Source: CAYJAZ01 sp964370095 (GTDB taxonomy: Bacteria > Desulfobacterota > Desulfovibrionia > Desulfovibrionales > Desulfovibrionaceae). Taken from it: a DNA stretch of 24,247 bases. The stretch's first letter is position 1. Each line of letters opens with the position of its first letter. The translations under genes and the position numbers were made by a program. The notes under the pieces are model-generated. The model did no database searches and was not told where the DNA came from. It saw only the letters and a list, made by a program, of their open reading frames with translations. Location: positions 1 through 24,247 of the forward strand of contig CAYJHJ010000032.1 in the NCBI GenBank assembly GCA_964370095.1. Direction: 5' to 3'. This document shows, in pieces, positions 8,213-15,862 of the stretch.

Positions 8213-8779
8213 TTATTGCATAGGAACTTTTGCTTGCTTTGTGTGTTGCTTTTGCATAAGAAGTTTTTGTAAAACAGGGTCATCTTCTTCTGAAATCCTG
8301 TCAAGCTGGGGTTCAGCCACAGCAAGGTTTAAAAGTTCTTCGCTGTCGTCTTCCATTTTTGCACTAAAGGTGTGCATAGTTTTTTCAGGTTTAGCTGTTG
8401 CTTTTGGAATTTCGTTGAATTGCTCAAAACTATCCCTTATATCTCTTGATTCTCTTTCAAAAACCACAGCAGTTCCAAAGCAAGAGAAAAATTTGCTGCC
8501 ATCAGGATGAAAAGCCACGTTTTCACTATAGCCTATAATTGCTTGTCCGCCTTTGTTTTGAGCCATAGCAGCCATTCCAAAGAAAGCTTCGTCTGCATCA
8601 AAACCCCTGCAAGCAACAAGGCCCAACACTTTTGCAATTTTTCTGTCTGCAAATTCTTGTGTTGTTACCACCGGAAATCTACCTAATTTAAAAAGCTCTT
8701 TAACTTTTTCGATGCTGGATATATTTGATTGGTTTTTTGCTTTTTTGTCTTTATTATCATTTCCAAGTAAAAAGAACAT
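8213..8779 (-). CDS. YbjQ/UPF0145-like small protein with disordered acidic tail
   Basis: The product has 188 residues from the ATG at 8779, which has AAGGAG seven bases before it. The open frame extends upstream to 8899, but that part is Lys/Phe/Asn-rich, lacks an RBS and is probably untranslated. After a charged lead (FFLLGNDNKDKKAK), residues about 33-110 follow the YbjQ/UPF0145 layout: VVTTQEFADRKIAKVLGLVAC near the start, an alpha segment with A..AQNKGGQAIIGY and a closing GTAVVFER strand. These proteins form small oligomeric folds of unclear function, sometimes linked to metal binding. The last about 70 residues are Glu/Asp/Lys/Gln-rich and probably unstructured. It lies head-to-head with the KAP NTPase gene and is transcribed toward the glycosyltransferase-methyltransferase gene, from which the terminator separates it. 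The family assignment is by motif memory and is moderate. Confidence 0.7.
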   Translation of the reverse strand: MFFLLGNDNKDKKAKNQSNISSIEKVKELFKLGRFPVVTTQEFADRKIAKVLGLVACRGFDADEAFFGMAAMAQNKGGQAIIGYSENVAFHPDGSKFFSCFGTAVVFERESRDIRDSFEQFNEIPKATAKPEKTMHTFSAKMEDDSEELLNLAVAEPQLDRISEEDDPVLQKLLMQKQHTKQAKVPMQ

Positions 8780-8887
8780 AGATTTTCTCCTTATTTTAAA
8801 AAAATTATTAAAGTATATAATCTTTTTGTATAACTTGATTTTTTCAATGCAATTACTATGCCAAAAAAAGTGTCGATTTTTTGAAAG

Positions 8888-8899
8888 ATGAAATTTCAT
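8888..8899. repeat. Perfect 12-bp palindrome in a divergent spacer
   Basis: ATGAAATTTCAT is a perfect palindrome between the divergent YbjQ-like (start 8779) and KAP NTPase (start 9053) genes. It may be an operator for either gene, or chance in AT-rich sequence. Confidence 0.3.
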
Positions 8900-9052
8900 T
8901 ATAAAAAAGGATAATTTACAAAAGCTTTGAAATTTCCTTGACTTTTTATAATCAGCAATGTTAATCTTTGATATTCTTCATGAATGTTATGCTTTTATAA
9001 AACAGCATAGCCTATTTGCAGGGTATGCAAAGCCAAAAATAAAGGAAGCAGT

Positions 9053-9853
9053 ATGTTTTTTTCAAATACTATTGATATGCCACTTATAGAGGGCGGAACA
9101 GATTTATTGGGCTTTGAGATATATATTAAATCTTTGGAAAATTTTTTGCTAAATGCTGAATATCCTACAAGTATTGCACTTCAAGGACAAAGAGGCAGTG
9201 GCAAAACTTCACTTATGAATCAGCTCAATTTCAATCTTTGCAAGCTAACACAAGATAATGGTATTTATGGCCGAAGTGAGCCATTTTATGGAATTTGGCT
9301 AAATACATGGCAATTTACAATAAAAAATAATCCTAATGATATTATACTTTCGCTTTTAAGAAATGTTGTGAAGCAGGTTTTGCAAATAGTAAATTCTAAT
9401 CACTCGCATGAGTTTGAAAGCATAGCTTCGATTTTTTGTTCAGTCTATTCTGCTCATAAAGACAGGAATAAAGCCTGCTTTTCAAATAACCCGCATATTG
9501 AAAACTTACTTCCTTGTGAAGAAGATTTAGATGAGATTTTGGCAAATCCAAAAAAATTTAGAAGTGCCTTAGAGCTTGCAATGTCAATATGCATAGAAGA
9601 CGATAGAAAAAAACATTATAAAACCAATGGTTTTTTGATTTTTATTGATGATTTGGACAGAATTAATCCCTCACATTCCGTGCTTATTATGCAAATTATA
9701 AAAAACCTTTTTGAAGTGGATTGTGCAGCTTATATAATAGCAATTAATTATGATATTATTGTAAAAGGGCTTGAGGAAAAATTTGGGGCTTTTAATCAAG
9801 TGAATGAAAGTGAGTTTAAATCATTTTTTAATAGGATGGTTAAAGCATTATGA
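9053..9853 (+). CDS. KAP-family P-loop NTPase, N-terminal part (frameshifted gene)
   Basis: KAP NTPases (named after Kidins220/ARMS and PifA) are large P-loop ATPases; bacterial members include the phage-exclusion protein PifA. This part holds Walker A (GQRGSGKT, 45-52), the family LNTWQF motif (83-88) and Walker B (FLIFIDDLDR, 194-203), followed by YIIAINYDIIVKGLEEKFG. The frame stops at 9853, just after FFNRMV, where KAP proteins usually continue. The rest of the protein is in the +1 frame from about 9843. The start is supported by AAAGGAAG five bases before ATG. No long membrane segment typical of some KAP proteins is visible. The gene is either a recent pseudogene or carries a one-base sequencing insertion. 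The RgpF-like gene follows the whole unit closely. Confidence 0.8.
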   Translation: MFFSNTIDMPLIEGGTDLLGFEIYIKSLENFLLNAEYPTSIALQGQRGSGKTSLMNQLNFNLCKLTQDNGIYGRSEPFYGIWLNTWQFTIKNNPNDIILSLLRNVVKQVLQIVNSNHSHEFESIASIFCSVYSAHKDRNKACFSNNPHIENLLPCEEDLDEILANPKKFRSALELAMSICIEDDRKKHYKTNGFLIFIDDLDRINPSHSVLIMQIIKNLFEVDCAAYIIAINYDIIVKGLEEKFGAFNQVNESEFKSFFNRMVKAL

Positions 9854-10463
9854 AATTGAAAGGTTTATTGAGAATGAAGTTACGCGAATTGGCTTTTATT
9901 TCAAAAAAGAGTGCAGGATGAAAATCAAAGGAGAAGATAAAACTCTGCTTCAAGGGCTTGTGCTTGTGCTTGAGCTTTCCATTGGCTTTAATCCTAGGCT
10001 GATAAAAAATCTTATAAATAAACTTTCCTTTATTAAAATATTAATTATGGAAAGTGAAAAAAAGGCAAAGCTCAATATTGGCGAACGCTTGATGATTTTT
10101 GGCATGCTTTGCGTGCAAACAGCATATCCTACAATTTATCACCTTCTGAACCTTGAACCTAATTATAAACTTTGGAATGAACAAACAGCAAAGAAATTTG
10201 CCTTGGCAAAACTTGATGAAGAAATTAAAGAAGAAATTTTAAATATTGAAGAAATAGACGAAGAATGGAAAGAAATTGTTTATAGAATTTGCAAGGAAAA
10301 CAATACTTTGACTTCAAGAACATTTTCTATTTTAAATCTTTTTAGCCTAATTACAACCATAACTCCAAAAGGGCAAGACCCACAAATGTTATTTGAAAAA
10401 ATCCTAAATGCCACTTTACTGGTAGAATTAAATGTTTTGGAAAGTAAGCTTAACCTTGATTGA
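9804..10463 (+). CDS. KAP-family P-loop NTPase, C-terminal part (frameshifted gene)
   Basis: This is the continuation of the KAP NTPase in the neighbouring frame. Homologous coding starts at about 9843 (KHYEIERFIENEV); the ATG at 9804 merely opens the frame and has no convincing RBS. The segment GFNPRLIKNLINKLSF corresponds to the family's NPR.hKR.hN sensor-type motif, so both frames belong to one gene of about 470 codons. Dropping one A from AAA at 9842-9844 gives FFNRMVKHYEIERF in a single frame; a change in the T6 run at 9824-9829 is the alternative. The C-terminus is helical and charged. The stop is 46 bp before the RgpF-like gene on the same strand, suggesting one transcript. Confidence 0.72.
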   Translation: MKVSLNHFLIGWLKHYEIERFIENEVTRIGFYFKKECRMKIKGEDKTLLQGLVLVLELSIGFNPRLIKNLINKLSFIKILIMESEKKAKLNIGERLMIFGMLCVQTAYPTIYHLLNLEPNYKLWNEQTAKKFALAKLDEEIKEEILNIEEIDEEWKEIVYRICKENNTLTSRTFSILNLFSLITTITPKGQDPQMLFEKILNATLLVELNVLESKLNLD

Positions 10464-10509
10464 TAAAAAATTTATTTTTAATTCGGTTTTATAAAAATGT
10501 GGAGGTTTA

Positions 10510-11745
10510 ATGTCTAGTTTTCATGATAATCAAGAAAATGATTTTTTCTATTTCGACCCATTGTGGTATCTTGAACAAAATCCTGAATTGAAAGCAAAGC
10601 AGATTGATCCTTTCAAGCATTTTATTGAGATTGGCTGGAAGGAAGGGCTTAATCCAAGCAAGCATTTTGATGTGCAACAATATATTGAAAAAAACCCCGA
10701 AATTCTTCCCATTGAAATGAATCCTTTTTTGCATATTGCTTTTACTTACAATAATTCTGTAATGTCAAAAATTTCTTTTCCTACAGAATGTGTTGAAACA
10801 AGCCATGAATTTAAAAGTTTTGATAAAAATAAAAAATATAAACGCGTGATTATTGTGGCCTCATTCATCGGAAATGGGCAAATTTCTGCACACCTTGCGT
10901 ATTTATTGACAAAGTTGAAGAAGGTTTGTGATGCCATAATCTTGATAGGAGATAATCCTATTTTAGAAAAAGAAATAAAAAAGCTTTCAAATTCAGTTTA
11001 TCATGCATCTTTTCATAGGCATGAAGAATATGATTTCGGTTCTTATAAAAGAGGGCTTGAATATTTATATAAACAAGTAGGCCTTGAAAATATTGAGGAA
11101 TTAATTTTATGCAATGATTCCTGCATAGGCCCTATTTTTCCTATGGAAGAAATGTTTGACACAATGGAAAAAAGAAATGTAGATTTTTGGGGACTAACGG
11201 CAAGCCCCGAAGTTTTTCCGCACTTACAGTCTTATTTTATGGTTTTCAATAATAAAGTAATAAATCACAACTGCTTTACTGAGTATTTTAAAGATGTAAA
11301 AAAAGAAATATCGCGTTCAAAAGTAATTTTGAAGTATGAATTACTTTTGAATTCTGTTTTGCAAAAAGCTGGCTTTGAGAGCTCTGTTTACATTGATTAT
11401 CCCCCTAATGAAGCTTTTTTTGATAAAACTTTTAAGCATAGAAATATAACAACGGCTCCGCTTTATTTATTGGCACAAAAATCCCCTTTGATAAAGCTCA
11501 AGCACCTTTATGAAAAATCTTTGAATTATGATGGCTTGGAGGAAACTTTTGCAAAGATAGAAGAAATAAATCCAAGTTTGGCACGCATAATCAAAGACTT
11601 TTTGGAAGAAAAGGAAAAAAAGCAAAAAATGGGAAATACAGTTGAAAAGTATACAACTGAACCTGAAAAAAGAATGATGTATTTAAAGATGGACGAGGAA
11701 GTGAAATTTTATATGGAAAATAAAGAAAAGATAATAGGTTATTAA
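10510..11745 (+). CDS. RgpF-like glycosyltransferase (rhamnan synthesis F family)
   Basis: This 411-residue protein is probably cytosolic and involved in assembly of a surface polysaccharide. It starts at an ATG behind GGAGG. Residues 15-80 carry the N-terminal repeat (DPLWYLEQNPEL, HFIEIGWKEGLNPS, HFDVQQYIEKNPEI, NPFLH). Residues about 110-340 are RgpF: RHEEYDFGSYKRGLEYL (170-186), ELILCNDSCIGPIF (197-210), VDFWGLT, and HLQSYFMVFNNKVI. The acidic residues D175 (DFGSY) and D203 (NDSC) are both kept, unlike in the paralogue at 6109-8042, to which it otherwise aligns with the same numbering for over 200 residues. It lacks the methyltransferase domain and ends with a charged helical tail. It follows the KAP NTPase by 46 bp and has its own terminator. 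The exact sugar is unknown. Confidence 0.85.
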   Translation: MSSFHDNQENDFFYFDPLWYLEQNPELKAKQIDPFKHFIEIGWKEGLNPSKHFDVQQYIEKNPEILPIEMNPFLHIAFTYNNSVMSKISFPTECVETSHEFKSFDKNKKYKRVIIVASFIGNGQISAHLAYLLTKLKKVCDAIILIGDNPILEKEIKKLSNSVYHASFHRHEEYDFGSYKRGLEYLYKQVGLENIEELILCNDSCIGPIFPMEEMFDTMEKRNVDFWGLTASPEVFPHLQSYFMVFNNKVINHNCFTEYFKDVKKEISRSKVILKYELLLNSVLQKAGFESSVYIDYPPNEAFFDKTFKHRNITTAPLYLLAQKSPLIKLKHLYEKSLNYDGLEETFAKIEEINPSLARIIKDFLEEKEKKQKMGNTVEKYTTEPEKRMMYLKMDEEVKFYMENKEKIIGY

Positions 11746-11752
11746 AAAAACT

Positions 11753-11776
11753 AAGCCCTATTTTTCAATAAGGCTT
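11753..11776. terminator. Bidirectional intrinsic terminator
   Basis: The stem AAGCC plus TATT (11753-11762) pairs with AATA plus GGCTT (11767-11776) with one internal mismatch. A T-run follows on plus (GTTTTT) and on minus (AGTTTTTTT). It lies between the convergent RgpF-like gene and lipoamide dehydrogenase gene. Confidence 0.7.
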
Positions 11777-11806
11777 GTTTTTAAAAGTTTTAGTTTCTAA
11801 GATAAA

Positions 11807-13246
11807 TTAATCTTTTATACTTGTCATCCAATTATGTGCCAATTCAAACAAACCCTCTGCAAGTGTGGGGTGTGCATGAATAGTGTGTGCAATATCAGAA
11901 ACTTTGGCATCTAAGTTCATGGCAAGTGCAGCTTCGGCAATAAGATCTGTTGCATGAGCGCCTGCTATATGGCAGCCTAAAATTTTTGAACTTGATTTTT
12001 CTATGATAAATTTAAAGCAACCCGGCAATTCATTCATAGCCTGTGCTTTACCTAACTCTCTAAACTGAAAGATAGGGCATTCAACTTCAATATTTTTTTC
12101 ATGAGCTTGTGCTTCACTTATACCAACACAAGCAATTTCAGGTGAAGTGAAAATAGCTGAGGGCACAACCTCATAGTTTGCACTCTGCTTAGTATTATCC
12201 ATAATATTTTCAATAGCTTTAATGCCTTCGGCAGAAGCCATATGTGCAAGCATTATTTTTTCAGGCCCTAAAATATCGCCAATAGCATAAATATTTGCAA
12301 TATTTGTTTCATAAAATTCGTTGGTTTTAACAAAACCTCTTGCATTTGTTTCAATTCCTGCTTTTTCTAAGCCTAAACCATTAATATTTGGCACACGCCC
12401 TGCTGCAACAATAACAATGTCTGCTTCAAGAGTGCTTTCTTTTTTTGCAGGTTCGGGAATTTGTGTTTCGTCTAAAAAAGGTGAGGGGGCAAGTGTTGCA
12501 TATACTTTATTATTTTCAATTTTACAGGAAGAAACAATACGGCAAAGTTCTTGTTTTATTCCTGCTTTTTTCATTTCACGTTGTAAAAGTTTTGACATTT
12601 CTTCATCAACTGAAGGCACGGGCAAAAGCCTTGTAAGCCCCTCAACTATTGTGATTTTTGCACCAAAGCTTGAAAAAATTCCCGCAAGTTCAGAACCTAT
12701 CACTCCGCCGCCGACAATAATTATATTTTCAGGAACATATTGTAATTCAAGTGCATCATCGGAAGAAAGAATATGCTTATGGTCAATGGGAAGGCTTGGC
12801 AATTCAAGGCTTTTTGAACCTGTTGCAATAATAATTTTATCGCTTATTAGCTCGATAATTTCATTTTCGTTTGTTTGCACTTTTACAAGGCCGGCATTTA
12901 TAATTTGCCCTTTTCCTTTGATAATTTTTACATTAAGTTTCTTGCAACTTTTTTCAATTCCGCCACGCAAAATTTCTGTAACCTTTGTTTTTCTTTGAAC
13001 AATCGCAGGCATATCGGCCTTTGCTTCACCAATTCCACTTATGCCATAACTTGAAAGTTTGTGCACTTTTTCTAAAAGATCAGCAGATGATTTTAAGGTT
13101 TTTGTGGGAATACAACCATAGTTTAGGCAAGTGCCACCAAGATGATCACTCTCAACAAGCGTAACATCAGCCCCTTTTTTTGCTGCTTCAAAGGCCGCAA
13201 TATAGCCACCGGGCCCGGCACCTATTATCGTTATTTTTATGCTCAT
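11807..13246 (-). CDS. lpdA: Dihydrolipoamide dehydrogenase (E3)
   Basis: The enzyme is a flavoprotein that reoxidises dihydrolipoyl groups with NAD+ in 2-oxoacid dehydrogenase or glycine cleavage complexes. The 479 residues are full length. The FAD site GAGPGG (9-14) is followed by the redox disulfide GGTCLNYGCIPTK with C40 and C45. The NAD domain has VGGGVIGSE, the second FAD motif is YAIGDI, and the dimer-interface end HAHPTLAEG supplies the catalytic His and Glu. No E1, E2, lipoate ligase or gcv genes are nearby in the window. It lies 40 bp downstream of the acidic adhesin-like gene on the same strand, so the two are probably co-transcribed. The RBS before ATG is weak (GAGAAAAG). Confidence 0.93.
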   Translation of the reverse strand: MSIKITIIGAGPGGYIAAFEAAKKGADVTLVESDHLGGTCLNYGCIPTKTLKSSADLLEKVHKLSSYGISGIGEAKADMPAIVQRKTKVTEILRGGIEKSCKKLNVKIIKGKGQIINAGLVKVQTNENEIIELISDKIIIATGSKSLELPSLPIDHKHILSSDDALELQYVPENIIIVGGGVIGSELAGIFSSFGAKITIVEGLTRLLPVPSVDEEMSKLLQREMKKAGIKQELCRIVSSCKIENNKVYATLAPSPFLDETQIPEPAKKESTLEADIVIVAAGRVPNINGLGLEKAGIETNARGFVKTNEFYETNIANIYAIGDILGPEKIMLAHMASAEGIKAIENIMDNTKQSANYEVVPSAIFTSPEIACVGISEAQAHEKNIEVECPIFQFRELGKAQAMNELPGCFKFIIEKSSSKILGCHIAGAHATDLIAEAALAMNLDAKVSDIAHTIHAHPTLAEGLFELAHNWMTSIKD

Positions 13247-13286
13247 ACTTTTCTCTTTTATGATATATTATTAATTTGTATAAATT

Positions 13287-14009
13287 TTATGTTTTCATAT
13301 TTAGTGCACTGTCCTCATTGAAAGCATTGCTTAAGTCTTCCAATTCATTTTGTGCATACTTTAATTCTTCAAGACTTAATGAATCAAGGTCAACTTCTTC
13401 TTCTTTGTTTTCATGAGTGTGTGCTTTAACAGAAGCTAATTCTTCTTTTTTTAGTGTGGTAAGGTCTAAAACCTCATCTGCTTTGGCATCGGCGAGCAAT
13501 GTTTCAGCCTTATCAACAAATTCATTTGATATGAGAAGCGGTTTTTGAATATTTTTTAAATAATCTGTATTCTCTTCCAGCTCAGCCCAATTTTCTAAAA
13601 AATGGCTTTCATTATCATCTAGAAGTATTATTTTTTCAGCGGAAAAATTTTCGGGAGGGAAAATATTTTCAGCAAGTTCAACTTTAGCTTCATTCATTTC
13701 TTTCATAATTCCGGGAGGGGGAAGAAGGCTTGGATCTAAAGCCATAAAAAAATCAATGCCTAGTGCAAGCTCTCCGTCAATCCAGAAATTTGGTAAATCA
13801 GAAGGTGAATTTGCAGAATAAAGAAGGTAAAAATCTTCTAAAATAATTGAAGTTTCTTCATCGTCAAGGAAGATGATCAAATTATTTCCCTTTCTTTCAA
13901 AAAGGGCATTTGAAATATCAAATTCAAAAGAAATTTCACTGATTTCTTCAGAAAGTTTTATAACCTGTTGATTTTTTTCAAGAGGTTTTGAAAGATTGAG
14001 TGTTGCCAT
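13287..14009 (-). CDS. Acidic protein resembling the N-terminal domain of type I secreted adhesins
   Basis: The 240-residue, strongly acidic protein has no signal peptide or membrane segment. Residues about 20-105 (ISFEFDISNALFERKGNNLIIFLDDEETSIILEDFYLL, then LPNFWIDGELALGIDFFMALDPSLLPPPG) resemble the start of very large RTX/BapA-type adhesins, where a GNDLIIxFEDG...hhLxDFF unit stays cytoplasmic or periplasmic as a retention module. Here the protein stops shortly after, with a Glu/Leu-rich helical tail (LDSLSLEELKYAQNELEDL). No adhesin repeats or RTX motifs follow. ATG at 14009 has GAGGAA before it; lpdA follows after 40 bp. It may be a stand-alone accessory protein or a remnant of an adhesin gene. 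The homology is by pattern only. Confidence 0.7.
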   Translation of the reverse strand: MATLNLSKPLEKNQQVIKLSEEISEISFEFDISNALFERKGNNLIIFLDDEETSIILEDFYLLYSANSPSDLPNFWIDGELALGIDFFMALDPSLLPPPGIMKEMNEAKVELAENIFPPENFSAEKIILLDDNESHFLENWAELEENTDYLKNIQKPLLISNEFVDKAETLLADAKADEVLDLTTLKKEELASVKAHTHENKEEEVDLDSLSLEELKYAQNELEDLSNAFNEDSALNMKT

Positions 14010-14052
14010 AAAATATTCCTCAAAATTTTCAATAGTTAATATCTATAAATAA

Positions 14053-14081
14053 AAGATAAAGATATTTTCCTTAGATGTCAA
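14053..14081 (-). promoter_or_regulatory. Sigma-70 promoter of the acidic protein-lpdA unit
   Basis: On the minus strand a perfect TTGACA (14081-14076), a 17-bp spacer and TATCTT (14058-14053) lie 43 bp before the start at 14009. Confidence 0.65.
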
Positions 14082-14207
14082 CTTTATATAAAGTAATGAT
14101 GGAAAAGAAAATTAAAAATAATATACAAATAATTAAATAACTACAAATAATATTCTATCTTATTTTTATATATGATTATTTTTTAAATACCAACTTTGAA
14201 AATACTA

Positions 14208-14245
14208 TTGACTTTTTTATTGATATAGATTATCATTAAGATAAT
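14208..14245 (+). promoter_or_regulatory. Catalase promoter with overlapping Fur/PerR-type operator
   Basis: TTGACT (14208-14213), 17 bp and TATCAT (14231-14236) form a strong sigma-70 promoter. The sequence TGATATA-G-ATTATCA (14221-14235) matches the Fur 7-1-7 consensus TGATAAT-N-ATTATCA at 12 of 14 arm positions and covers the -10 and part of the spacer. A further inverted repeat, ATTATC-N5-GATAAT (14229-14245), overlaps it. Binding there would block transcription, as expected for iron or peroxide control of catalase. The leader is about 100 bases long. The remainder of the 329-bp spacer (14010-14338) holds the divergent promoter and AT-rich DNA with a direct repeat TACAAATAAT at 14124 and 14142, nothing else recognised. 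Confidence 0.65.
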
Positions 14246-14338
14246 TGCATTTCTTTGGTATTTTAGTTTTATTGATTTACAGTTTCATTGATTTAAATGA
14301 TTTATTGTTTTGAGAACATTTAACTGAAGGAGAAGAAA

Positions 14339-15775
14339 ATGGCTAATAAAAAATTGACAAACGTAAACGGTGCTCCTGTTGCAAATAATCAGGATTCTTT
14401 AACAGCTGGCAAAAGAGGCCCTATCCTCTTGCAAGATATTTGGCTTATTGAGAAGTTGGCACACTTTGACCGTGAACTTATCCCTGAAAGACGTATGCAC
14501 GCAAAAGGCTCGGGTGCATTTGGAACTTTCACAGTAACACATGATATTACAAAATATACAAAAGCAAGTATTTTTAGTGAAATCGGCAAAAAAACCCCTA
14601 TGTTTGCACGCTTTTCAACTGTTGCCGGTGAACGCGGAGCAGCAGATGCAGAAAGAGATATCCGTGGCTTTGCAGTAAAATTTTATACAGATGAAGGCAA
14701 CTGGGATTTGGTTGGAAATAATACTCCTGTATTTTTCTTCCGCGATCCTTTAAAATTCCCTGATCTGAACCACGCCGTAAAGCGTGATCCGAAAACCAAT
14801 ATGCGTTCAGCAAAAAATAACTGGGATTTCTGGACTTTGCTGCCGGAAGCTTTGCACCAAGTAACTGTAGTTATGAGTGATAGGGGTATCCCAGCTTCAT
14901 ACAGGCATATGCACGGCTTTGGAAGCCATACTTTCAGCTTTATTAATGCAAATAATGAAAGATTTTGGGTGAAATTCCACTTTGTAACACAGCAAGGCAT
15001 TGTAAACCTTACTGATCAAGAAGCAGAAGCAATCATTGCAAAAGACAGGGAAAGTCATCAAAAAGATCTTTTTGAAGCTATTGAAAAAGGCGAATATCCA
15101 AAATGGAAATTATTTGTGCAAATTATGCCTGAAAAAGATGCAGAAAGCTATGAATATCATCCATTTGATTTGACAAAAGTTTGGCGTAAAAAAGAATATC
15201 CGCTTATCGAAGTGGGTGTTATGGAATTAAATAGAAATCCTGAATATTATTTTGCAGATGTTGAGCAAGCTGCTTTCAATCCTGCATCAATCGTTCCCGG
15301 TATAGGTTTTTCACCGGATAGAATGTTGCAAGGAAGGCTTTTCTCATACGCTGATGCTCAGCGCTATCGCCTTGGTGTGAACCACCACCTTATTCCTGTG
15401 AATGCACCAAAAGTGCCTGTAAATGCTTTCCACAGAGATGGGCAGATGAGAACTGATGGCAATTATGGGGCAAGAATTCATTATGAGCCAAACAGTGAGC
15501 AAGAATGGCAAGATTCACCCGAACTTCAAGAGCCACCATTAAAACTTGAAGGCGATGCAATGAATTATAATTATCGTGATGACGATGATAATTACTTTGA
15601 GCAACCTCGACTATTATTCCAGCTTATGACAGATGAGCAAAAGCAAGTTTTATTTGAAAATACAGCTCGTGCAATGGGCGATGCACCTGATTATATCAAA
15701 CAAAGACATATTGATAATTGCTCAAAAGCTGATCCTGCATATGGGGAAGGCGTAAAAAAAGCACTTGGTATGTAG
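14339..15775 (+). CDS. katA: Monofunctional heme catalase
   Basis: The enzyme converts hydrogen peroxide to water and oxygen. At 478 residues it is a small-subunit catalase. The catalytic His is in RRMHAKGSGAFG (H54), the active-site Asn in VGNNTPVFFFRDP (N127) and the proximal heme-ligand Tyr in RLFSYADAQRYRLG (Y337). The NADPH-binding type fold continues with the NHHLIPVNAP stretch. ATG is preceded by AAGGAG at good spacing. The protein has no signal peptide, so it acts in the cytoplasm. A Fur/PerR-type operator overlaps the promoter, and the gene ends in a strong hairpin. A catalase fits an anaerobe or microaerophile that meets oxygen in its habitat. Confidence 0.97.
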   Translation: MANKKLTNVNGAPVANNQDSLTAGKRGPILLQDIWLIEKLAHFDRELIPERRMHAKGSGAFGTFTVTHDITKYTKASIFSEIGKKTPMFARFSTVAGERGAADAERDIRGFAVKFYTDEGNWDLVGNNTPVFFFRDPLKFPDLNHAVKRDPKTNMRSAKNNWDFWTLLPEALHQVTVVMSDRGIPASYRHMHGFGSHTFSFINANNERFWVKFHFVTQQGIVNLTDQEAEAIIAKDRESHQKDLFEAIEKGEYPKWKLFVQIMPEKDAESYEYHPFDLTKVWRKKEYPLIEVGVMELNRNPEYYFADVEQAAFNPASIVPGIGFSPDRMLQGRLFSYADAQRYRLGVNHHLIPVNAPKVPVNAFHRDGQMRTDGNYGARIHYEPNSEQEWQDSPELQEPPLKLEGDAMNYNYRDDDDNYFEQPRLLFQLMTDEQKQVLFENTARAMGDAPDYIKQRHIDNCSKADPAYGEGVKKALGM

Positions 15776-15807
15776 TAGTTTATAATTGTATTTTTTGTTT
15801 TGCATAT

Positions 15808-15838
15808 AAAAAACCGCTCAAATTTTGGGCGGTTTTTT
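15808..15838. terminator. Intrinsic terminator after catalase
   Basis: AAAAAACCGCTCAAA pairs with TTTGGGCGGTTTTTT (one T-G pair), with a very short loop and seven Ts on plus. On minus the stem is likewise flanked by Ts (from AAAAAA), so it can also serve the convergent ccdA-like gene. Confidence 0.88.
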
Positions 15839-15862
15839 TGTGAAATTGTATGAAGTAAAACT

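Noticed and set aside
8780..8899. Upstream 40-codon extension of the YbjQ-like gene
   Set aside because: It has no RBS and a Lys/Asn/Phe-rich composition, while the ATG at 8779 has an ideal AAGGAG.
12321..12998. 225-codon open frame opposite lpdA
   Set aside because: It is antisense to a well-conserved dehydrogenase, with Ser/Ile-rich random composition and no RBS.
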